DNA of 39,952 bases from Deltaproteobacteria bacterium (GTDB lineage: Bacteria > Myxococcota_A > Polyangia > Haliangiales > J016): the NCBI GenBank assembly GCA_003696105.1, contig RFGE01000062.1, positions 1-39,952 on the forward strand, read 5' to 3'. Below are positions 34,588 to 39,952 of the stretch, piece after piece; the stretch's first letter is position 1, and every line of letters begins with the position of its first letter. Position numbers and translations under genes: made by a program. Under the pieces are notes generated by a model that worked only from the letters and a program-made list of their open reading frames with translations, searched no databases and had not been told where the DNA came from.

Positions 34588-35583
34588 ATGGACGACCGCA
34601 ACCTGGCTCTCGAGATGGCGCGCGTGACCGAGGCGGCGGCGCTGGCCGCGGCGCGCGAAATGGGGCGCGGCGACCGGCGGCACGCGGATCACGTGGCCGT
34701 CGAGGCGATGCGGCGCGCGTTCGACCGCATCGACATCCGCGGCACCGTCGTGATCGGGGAAGGCGAGCGCGACGAGGCGCCGATGCTGTACATCGGCGAG
34801 CAGGTCGGCGCCGGCTGGCACAACGGCAACGAGCGGTCGCCGCGCGTCGACATCGCCGTCGACCCGCTCGAAGGCACCAACCTGTGCGCGACCGGCGCGC
34901 CGGACGCGATCGCGGTCATCGCGCTGGCCGACGACGGCAAGTTCCTCAACGCGCCCGACACCTATATGGAAAAGATCGCGGTCGGCCCGGCCGCGCGCGG
35001 CGTGATCGACCTGCGCGAGAGCTGGACGTGGAACTTGCAGCGGATCGCGAAGGCGGTCGGCAAGGACGTCACCGATCTCACCGCGATCATCCTGGACCGC
35101 GACCGGCACAAGGAGCTGATCGCCGAGGTTCGCCAGGCGGGGGCGCGCATTCGGCTGATCGGCGACGGCGACGTGTCCGCGGCGATCGCGACGTGCAAGG
35201 AGGAGACCGGCATCGACGTGCTGTTCGGCACGGGCGGCGCGCCCGAGGGCGTCATCGCGGCCGCCGCGCTGCGCTGCGTCGGCGGCGACATGCAGGGCCG
35301 GCTGCGCTGGCGCAGCGACGAGGAAAAGCAGCGCGGGCTGGCGATGGGGATCCAGGACCCGGACAAGATCTACACGCTCGAGGAACTCGCCCAGGGCCAC
35401 GTCATGTTTGCGGCGACCGGCGTGACCTCGGGCAGCTTCCTGTCGGGCGTGCGGTTCTTCGGCGGCGGCGCGCACACCGAGTCGGTCGTCATGCGGTCGA
35501 AGTCCGGCACGGTCCGGTGGATCAAGACGACCCATCGGTTCGAGTCGAAGCCGGCGTACGACTGGTTCAAGGCGCCCCGCTAA
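34588..35583 (+). CDS. glpX: Class II fructose-1,6-bisphosphatase GlpX
   Basis: 331 residues. Hydrolyses fructose 1,6-bisphosphate to fructose 6-phosphate in gluconeogenesis. Family landmarks are the metal site GTVVIGEGERDEAPMLYIGE, the DPLEGTNLCATGAPDAIAV segment, LFGTGGAPEGVIAAAALRC and the C-terminal FAATGVTSGSFLSGV. I chose the ATG at 34588 (MDDRNLAL, the usual N-terminus); an upstream GTG at 34570 would add six residues. With enolase nearby it is part of a small central-carbon cluster. Confidence 0.95.
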   Translation: MDDRNLALEMARVTEAAALAAAREMGRGDRRHADHVAVEAMRRAFDRIDIRGTVVIGEGERDEAPMLYIGEQVGAGWHNGNERSPRVDIAVDPLEGTNLCATGAPDAIAVIALADDGKFLNAPDTYMEKIAVGPAARGVIDLRESWTWNLQRIAKAVGKDVTDLTAIILDRDRHKELIAEVRQAGARIRLIGDGDVSAAIATCKEETGIDVLFGTGGAPEGVIAAAALRCVGGDMQGRLRWRSDEEKQRGLAMGIQDPDKIYTLEELAQGHVMFAATGVTSGSFLSGVRFFGGGAHTESVVMRSKSGTVRWIKTTHRFESKPAYDWFKAPR

Positions 35584-35584
35584 C

Positions 35585-35633
35585 GCGGGGTCGCACGCCC
35601 GCGCGGGCGGCAGCCGCCGAGCGGACGCCCCGC
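35585..35633 (+). terminator. Structured terminator-like region after glpX
   Basis: GCGGGG (35585-35590) can pair with CCCCGC (35628-35633), enclosing a perfect 12-bp palindrome gcccgcgcgggc (35597-35608) and further GC-rich repeats. No T-tract. The rest of the 239-bp gap to the next gene holds the sigma54-type element at its right end. Confidence 0.4.
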
Positions 35634-35794
35634 TCCTCGCGGGCGGCGCGCGTCCGGCGTGCGCGCGGTCGGTGCCCGCCGGATTGTGACGTCCCGTACG
35701 GTCCGGGTGAGACATGTCCGTGTCGTGCGCACCTGCCGTGGCCGATGTGTGCACAACGTACGGAGCCGGGGCAGCGATTCCGTTTGCTTGCCGC

Positions 35795-35810
35795 TGGCAC
35801 GCCTCGTGCC
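35795..35810 (+). promoter_or_regulatory. Sigma54-type promoter / inverted repeat
   Basis: TGGCACG (35795-35801) and GTGC (35806-35809) fit TGGCACG-N4-TTGC apart from one base, with the required 10 nt between GG and GC. Predicted start is near 35821, two bases before the ATG at 35823, the same 28-nt geometry as at 22492. The same bases form a perfect inverted repeat (GGCACG-CCT-CGTGCC), so an operator is an alternative. Confidence 0.5.
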
Positions 35811-35822
35811 TTGGGAACGCGC

Positions 35823-36332
35823 ATGACGATGAAAACGTGGATCCTGAGCGGGGTGTTCGCGGTCGCGGCCTCGGCCTGCGCGACCGAGGGCACCGTAGTC
35901 GACGGCAAGGCCAAGCACCTCGAGAGCTGTTTCTCCAACGGGCTCGCGATCGCGTGCGTGCCGACGGCCAGACCGATGATCGAGGGGATGGACCTCGACG
36001 GCGACGGCGTGCGGGAAGCGTTCGTCTGCGCCGACATGGAGTCGGACTCGGATTCGGCGGACGATGACGGGAGCGCCGGCGGCGGGGTGTCGGACTCCGA
36101 CTCGACGTCGGATGCCGACACCTGCGTCGACGACTCGTCGTCCGACAGCACGTCGGACAGCGCGAGCGACTCGGACGGCGACTCGGACGGCGACCTCGAC
36201 GGCGACTCCGATGTCGACAGCGACTCCGACTCCGACGGCGACGACGACGGCGTACCCGACGAGATCGACTGCGATTGCGGCGGCACCACACCTCCCGGCG
36301 ACGATTCGCCCGCGGGCGACCCGGTTCCCTGA
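35823..36332 (+). CDS. Ser/Asp-repeat lipoprotein
   Basis: 169-residue predicted lipoprotein (lipobox ASAC, Cys19). About 45 residues of ordinary sequence end in a Ca-binding-like MDLDGDGVREAF loop. The rest is a very acidic tract of about 85 residues with roughly 32 Asp and 21 Ser, mainly as Asp-Ser and Asp-Gly-Asp units. Such a tract can bind many calcium ions, and the many serines in acidic context are ideal phosphorylation sites for a secreted kinase. The next gene, 11 bp downstream, encodes a secreted CotH-type kinase, so it is the obvious candidate to modify this protein. Two in-frame ATGs exist (35823 and 35829); the predicted sigma54 start point lies just before the first. Confidence 0.8.
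   Translation: MTMKTWILSGVFAVAASACATEGTVVDGKAKHLESCFSNGLAIACVPTARPMIEGMDLDGDGVREAFVCADMESDSDSADDDGSAGGGVSDSDSTSDADTCVDDSSSDSTSDSASDSDGDSDGDLDGDSDVDSDSDSDGDDDGVPDEIDCDCGGTTPPGDDSPAGDPVP
36040..36260 (+). repeat. Ser-Asp codon repeat tract
   Basis: Tandem, imperfect repeats of gactcg / gacggc-type codons encoding the Ser-Asp-Gly tract of the lipoprotein. The units are in-frame, so copy number can change without frame loss. Confidence 0.75.
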
Positions 36333-36343
36333 GCCTCGTGCGA

Positions 36344-38008
36344 ATGCGGTCGGCGCTGGTGGCGACCACCATGGCGCTCGCGGCATGGGGCTGCGAGCGT
36401 GGAACGGCAAACGCAACCAATCCACCTGGTGACTCGGCAACTGTCGCCACCAGTGCCGACCAGCTGTTTTCACTCGACCGCATTGCGCGCTTCGACTTGA
36501 CGCTCGACGAGCGCGCGATCGCGTCGCTCGAAGCCGCGCCCCGGCGCTACGTCGAGGGCGTATTTGCCTATGGCGGCGTCACGTACGAACGCGTCGCCGT
36601 CCGGCTCAAGGGGCATCGGGCGATGCAGTCGTTCGACGGCAAGCCCGCGTTCAAGATCCACTTCGGCAAGTGGCACAAGGGCCGCCGGTTTCTCGGCCTC
36701 AAGGCGCTCACGCTCAACAACATGGTCGAGGATCCGACCATGATGCGCGAGGTGATCGCCTACCGGTTGTTTCGCGAGGCCGGCGTGCCGGTGCCGCGTG
36801 CCGGCTACGCGACGCTCTACGTCAACGGCGAGTACTACGGGCTGTACGCGAACATCGAGACGGTCGACAAGCGGTTCGTCAAACACCACATCGGCGCCGG
36901 CCGCGCGCCGGTGTTCGAAGGCGAGTACGGCTGCGACCTGTACCCGGATGACGTGCCCGGTTTCGAGATCGAGGTCGGCGACGACCGCGATCGGGCCGCG
37001 CTGGCCGCGCTCGCCGCCGACCCGCTCGCCGGCATCGACCGCGAGCGGGTGCTGGCGTATCTGGCCACGAGCGCCGCGGTCGGCGATTTCGACGGCTATC
37101 GCCACGCGCACAACTACCGGGTCGTGCGCGATCCGGCCACGAAGCGGTGGGCGTTCATCCCGTGGGGACTCGACCGCACGTTCAAACAGCGGCTGTCGGT
37201 CTACGACAGCGGCGGGCTGGTCGCGAAGCTGTGCTTCGCGGACGCCGGTTGTCGCGCCGAGTACGCGCGGGCGGTGCGCGCGGTGGCCGAACGCATGGCC
37301 GCGGTCGACTGGGACGAGCAGGTGCGCCGGATCGCGGCGCGGATCGACACCGCCGTGATCTACGACCCGCGCAAGCCGTACAGCTTGCACGACACGCGGC
37401 GCGCGCGGGCGGCGCTGCGCGCGTACCTGCGCGAACGGCCGGCGGCGCTGCGCGCCGAGGTGGCGTGCATCGGGCCGGACGGCAGCGAGCGCGACGGCGA
37501 CGGCGATGGTTTCGGTTGCACGGATTGCGACGACGCGCGCGCGGACGTCCATCCGGGCGCGCAAGAGCTGTGTGGCGACGGCGTCGACAACGACTGCAGC
37601 GGCGACGCGGACGACGCGCCGGCTTGCGGTTGCGACGCGGTCGAGGTCGAAGGCGCGCGGTTCGAACTGTGCGTGCATCGGCGCACGTGGGACGAGGCGG
37701 CCGCGTTCTGCGCGGCGCGCGGCGGCGCGCTCGCTCGCGTCGACAGCGACACGCAGGCGTGGCGGCTGTGGCGAAAGGCGCAGCGCCGCGCGAAGGCCAA
37801 GTGGTGGATCGGCTTGACCGATCGGGCCGAGGAGGGCGTGTTCGCGTGGGCCGATGGCTCGCCGGTGACGTTCACCGCGTGGAACGGCCGCGAGCCCGAC
37901 AACGACGCGTGCAATCAGGACTGCGCCGCGATGGGCGAGCGGGCGCAGGGGCGGTGGCACGACACGCATTGCGCGTCGAGGCTGCCCTTCGTCTGCCGCC
38001 TGCCGTAG
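36344..38008 (+). CDS. CotH kinase - MopE motif - C-type lectin lipoprotein
   Basis: 554 residues, predicted lipoprotein (lipobox AWGC, Cys17). Residues about 45-375 are a CotH-type atypical kinase: VRLKG (about 85-89), FKIHFGK, NNMVEDPTMMREVIAYRLFR, YVNGEYYGLYANIETVDKRF, then FDGYRHAHNY and WGLDRTF (about 275), where the Asp is the expected metal ligand. Residues about 383-425 are a MopE-type Cys/Asp motif (DGDGFGCTDCDD, HPGAQELCGDGVDNDCSG). Residues about 434-554 are a C-type lectin domain (WWIGL, FAWADGSPVTFTAWNGREPD, CASRLPFVC). CotH proteins phosphorylate Ser-rich secreted proteins; the lectin and MopE parts would dock it to glycans or metal at the surface. It forms an operon with the Ser/Asp-repeat lipoprotein. 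Confidence 0.85.
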   Translation: MRSALVATTMALAAWGCERGTANATNPPGDSATVATSADQLFSLDRIARFDLTLDERAIASLEAAPRRYVEGVFAYGGVTYERVAVRLKGHRAMQSFDGKPAFKIHFGKWHKGRRFLGLKALTLNNMVEDPTMMREVIAYRLFREAGVPVPRAGYATLYVNGEYYGLYANIETVDKRFVKHHIGAGRAPVFEGEYGCDLYPDDVPGFEIEVGDDRDRAALAALAADPLAGIDRERVLAYLATSAAVGDFDGYRHAHNYRVVRDPATKRWAFIPWGLDRTFKQRLSVYDSGGLVAKLCFADAGCRAEYARAVRAVAERMAAVDWDEQVRRIAARIDTAVIYDPRKPYSLHDTRRARAALRAYLRERPAALRAEVACIGPDGSERDGDGDGFGCTDCDDARADVHPGAQELCGDGVDNDCSGDADDAPACGCDAVEVEGARFELCVHRRTWDEAAAFCAARGGALARVDSDTQAWRLWRKAQRRAKAKWWIGLTDRAEEGVFAWADGSPVTFTAWNGREPDNDACNQDCAAMGERAQGRWHDTHCASRLPFVCRLP

Positions 38009-38122
38009 CGCGGCGGCGCGGTGCGGCCGCCACACGCGCGGTGCGTCGCGGTCCCATGTCGGACGGGGCCGCCGCGCCGGCACGGGGCCGCGTCGCCGCT
38101 GGCGCGTGCGGCCGCCCGTGCG

Positions 38123-38128
38123 TACACT
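38123..38128 (+). promoter_or_regulatory. Candidate -10 (TACACT), 9 nt before start
   Basis: TACACT ends 9 nt before the GTG at 38138. No Shine-Dalgarno is present. It supports the choice of this start over an upstream GTG at 38021. Confidence 0.3.
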
Positions 38129-38137
38129 GGCCAGCGG

Positions 38138-39118
38138 GTGCTGGATCTCGATCGGATGCTGGCCAAGTGCGTCGCGGAGCAGTGGCGCATCGACGACCTG
38201 GACTGGAGCGTGTCGCCGCGACCGCTGGCGCGAGACGACGAGATCGCGGTGGTGCAATACTTCACCGACATGGCCGCGATCGAGCGGCTGGCGAAGGCGC
38301 TGTTCGAGGAGCAGCGCCGCCGGGCGACCGATCCGACGCTCGCCAAGATCTTTTCGACGTTCGTGGTCGACGAGGAGCGGCACGCACAAGTGGCGGAACG
38401 GCTCGCGGCGCACTACGACGTGCATCGCTACCGCCGCTATCGGGTCAACCCTCACCTGGTGCGGTTCCGCCCACACTTTCTGCACGCGATCCGCCAGTTC
38501 TCCGCCGAGGTCGCGAACATCTACATCACGACCGGGGAGTTGCTGCTGGACGTCGCGTTGCTGCGGTCGCTGGACGACTACGTCGACGACGACATGTCGC
38601 GCCAGGCGATGCGGCTCATCAACCGCGACGAGTCGCGCCATATCGCCGTCGACTACCACATGGTCGAGTACTACGCGTCGCCCGCGTACCAGGAGTGGTT
38701 GCGAAAGCAACCAAAGAGGAGCATCCGCGCGCATGCGCGCGCGTGGTGGGCGTTCGCCAACATGCTCTACTACGCGGGGCCGTTCATCCAGGCGGTGCTC
38801 GTCGACCCGATGCGGCTCACCGATCCGAGCGGCCGCCGCATGCGAGAGGCGATCAAGCGCGCGCAGTTGCTCGGCAAGAAGCCCGACGTCGCGCGTCGGC
38901 CGTTCGTACGGTTCATGACCGGGCTGCAGCGGCTGTACGAAAATCCGCGGCTGCGACCGGCATTCGGTGCGCTCGCCGTTCGCATGGTCGGCCTGCCGCC
39001 GGAGGTGCTCGTGACGTTGCCGACGGACGAGGAGATCGCGCGGGCGGCGGCGATGAGCTACGACGATCTGGCGCGCGAGGCGCTCGCCGCCAAGTACGCC
39101 GACGCGACCGGGCCGTGA
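38138..39118 (+). CDS. Ferritin-like diiron protein
   Basis: 326 residues. A four-helix diiron-carboxylate site can be traced: Glu49 and Glu57/58 (IERLAKALFEEQ), the ExxH motif EERHAQ (Glu79, His82), Glu134 in TTGELLLDVALL, and a second ExxH in RDESRHIAV (Glu165, His168). This is the ligand pattern of ferritin-like oxygenases such as AurF-type N-oxygenases and related desaturase-like proteins; which reaction it performs is not visible. The last 150 residues are helical and include YYAGPFIQAVL. The GTG at 38138 is the best start by position of the first helix and by the nearby -10 box. It stands alone after the CotH operon. Confidence 0.8.
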   Translation: MLDLDRMLAKCVAEQWRIDDLDWSVSPRPLARDDEIAVVQYFTDMAAIERLAKALFEEQRRRATDPTLAKIFSTFVVDEERHAQVAERLAAHYDVHRYRRYRVNPHLVRFRPHFLHAIRQFSAEVANIYITTGELLLDVALLRSLDDYVDDDMSRQAMRLINRDESRHIAVDYHMVEYYASPAYQEWLRKQPKRSIRAHARAWWAFANMLYYAGPFIQAVLVDPMRLTDPSGRRMREAIKRAQLLGKKPDVARRPFVRFMTGLQRLYENPRLRPAFGALAVRMVGLPPEVLVTLPTDEEIARAAAMSYDDLAREALAAKYADATGP

Positions 39119-39127
39119 CGTCGCGCG

Positions 39128-39952
39128 CTACGGCAGCGCAAAGTTGAGCTTGGTCGTCGCGCCCGGCCGGATGACCACGCGCCGCTTGACCGGCTTGCGT
39201 TCCGGGTTCTTGAACACGAGCGTGTGCGTACCCGCCGGCAGTCGCAGGTTGGCGAACGGGGTGGTGCCGAGCTTGCGGCCGCCGAGGTAGACGTCGGCCC
39301 ACGGAGTCGTGCGGGCCGTGAGTCGGCCGGCGCGCGGAGGCCGGTTGCGCGTGCGCGCGCGAGGCGGTGGCGGCGCGGGCTTTTGTGCGAGTTGGACGTC
39401 GACGGTGCGGTGCTCGCCGGCGGCGAGGTCCACGTCGCGGGCGACGGGCAGGTGGCCGGCCAGGTCGATGGCGATGCGATGGCGGCCCGGCGCAACCGGC
39501 GCGGCGCGCACGGGCGTGACGCCGGGGAGGCGCTCGCCGTCGAGGCTGACCACGGCGCCCGGCGGTGTCGTGAGCACGGCGAGCGTCGCGGCGGTGGCGG
39601 CGTCGGCCGGCGGCGGCGCGGCGTCGGCCGGCGGCGCGGCGGCATCGAGCGACTGCGCGGCGGCCGGCGCGGTCGCGGTGGCGGCGGCGTCGGCGGGCAT
39701 CGCGACGGCGGCCGGCGTGACGCGGCGCGGCGGCGACCGCCGGCTCCGGTCGGCGACCCCGAGCGCGACCGCGCCGGCCGCGACCGCGACCGCCGCGACG
39801 GCGGCGATCCGTGCGGGCCGGCGTCGTCGCGACGGTGGGGCGGACCGGCCTGCCGCCGGGGTGCGGTACAGCGCGGTCGGCGGCGCGGCGTCGTGCAGCG
39901 CGGTCGGCGGCGCGGCGTCGTGCAGCGCGGTCGGCGGCGCGGCGTCGTACAG
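39128..39952 (-). CDS. PEGA-domain membrane protein, 5' part beyond window
   Basis: Only the C-terminal 274 residues are inside the window; the frame is open at the right edge. The visible order is an L-H-D-A-A-P-P-T-A repeat (three copies), a basic stretch, one membrane helix (RIAAVAAVAVAAGAVALGVA), an Ala/Pro/Asp-rich linker and two PEGA domains (TTPPGAVVSLDGERLPGVTP and TTPWADVYLGGRKLGTTPF). This is the usual C-terminal half of a myxobacterial transmembrane Ser/Thr kinase, but no kinase sequence is visible, so that is inference. It converges on the diiron protein with 9 bp between stops. Confidence 0.8.
   Translation of the reverse strand: MYDAAPPTALHDAAPPTALHDAAPPTALYRTPAAGRSAPPSRRRRPARIAAVAAVAVAAGAVALGVADRSRRSPPRRVTPAAVAMPADAAATATAPAAAQSLDAAAPPADAAPPPADAATAATLAVLTTPPGAVVSLDGERLPGVTPVRAAPVAPGRHRIAIDLAGHLPVARDVDLAAGEHRTVDVQLAQKPAPPPPRARTRNRPPRAGRLTARTTPWADVYLGGRKLGTTPFANLRLPAGTHTLVFKNPERKPVKRRVVIRPGATTKLNFALP
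39869..39952. repeat. 27-bp tandem repeat, at least three copies
   Basis: Three consecutive 27-bp units start at 39869, 39896 and 39923, differing at one position, and a fourth begins at the window edge. They encode nine-residue repeats (LHDAAPPTA, with Tyr for His in one) in the PEGA protein. More copies may lie beyond the window. Confidence 0.9.

Noticed and set aside
34102-36483. 793-codon open frame antisense to ybgC-like, glpX and the Ser/Asp lipoprotein
   Set aside because: Runs across gene boundaries and intergenic DNA and has no motifs.

Overview
The window (about 40 kb, very GC-rich, dense gene packing, start and stop codons often overlapping) looks like chromosome of a Myxococcota/deltaproteobacterial-type organism. 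Reasons: several eukaryote-like Ser/Thr kinases with PEGA-type tails, an FHA-sigma54 activator, many Cys-rich, kelch, FG-GAP or MopE-motif lipoproteins with Asp/Ala-rich linkers, and an EF-G2-type translational GTPase. I see no phage, IS element, CRISPR array, rRNA or tRNA.

Layout. 269-2190 (-): a repeat-rich lipoprotein and a TPR-like membrane protein. 2288-4327 (+): EF-G2-type GTPase. 4353-5760 (-): orphan Dam-like methylase and a small conserved protein. 5846-6868 (+): moaA. 7035-15851 (+): a cytochrome c maturation (System I) operon in the order ccmE, ccmF-ccmH fusion, ccmI-like, secreted membrane-anchored protein, ccmA, ccmB, ccmC, ccmD-like, small membrane protein. CcmE has Cys in place of the usual haem-binding His. 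15855-18047: a kinase with an HGD loop, divergent from an acyl-CoA dehydrogenase. 18076-30498: an accessory-looking stretch of lipoproteins (Cys-rich, FG-GAP, kelch, and two dispersed paralogues), a PEGA-tailed kinase and an FHA/GGDEF-like/sigma54 activator. 30509-35583: housekeeping metabolism (ferredoxin-like protein and enolase on -, then NTF2-like lipoprotein, homoserine dehydrogenase, YbgC-like thioesterase and GlpX FBPase on +). 35823-38008: a Ser/Asp-repeat lipoprotein followed by a CotH kinase-MopE-C-type lectin lipoprotein. 38138-39118: a diiron ferritin-like protein. 39128-39952 (-): the C-terminal part of another PEGA protein that runs off the window.

Most interesting points. (1) The CotH-like secreted kinase sits directly behind a lipoprotein with a long Ser/Asp tract, a plausible kinase-substrate pair that recalls Fam20C with dentin phosphophoryn and CotH with CotB/CotG; it appears to be driven by a sigma54-type promoter. 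(2) A second, near-perfect sigma54 promoter lies at exactly the same distance (28 nt from the T of TGG to the A of ATG) before an unrelated lipoprotein. (3) At least eight other genes have a TAnnn(T/G/C) -10-like box only 6-9 nt before the start codon, suggesting widespread leaderless transcription. (4) The Ccm system combines a CcmF-CcmH fusion with a Cys-type CcmE.

All functional calls come from reading the protein sequences; no database search was run.
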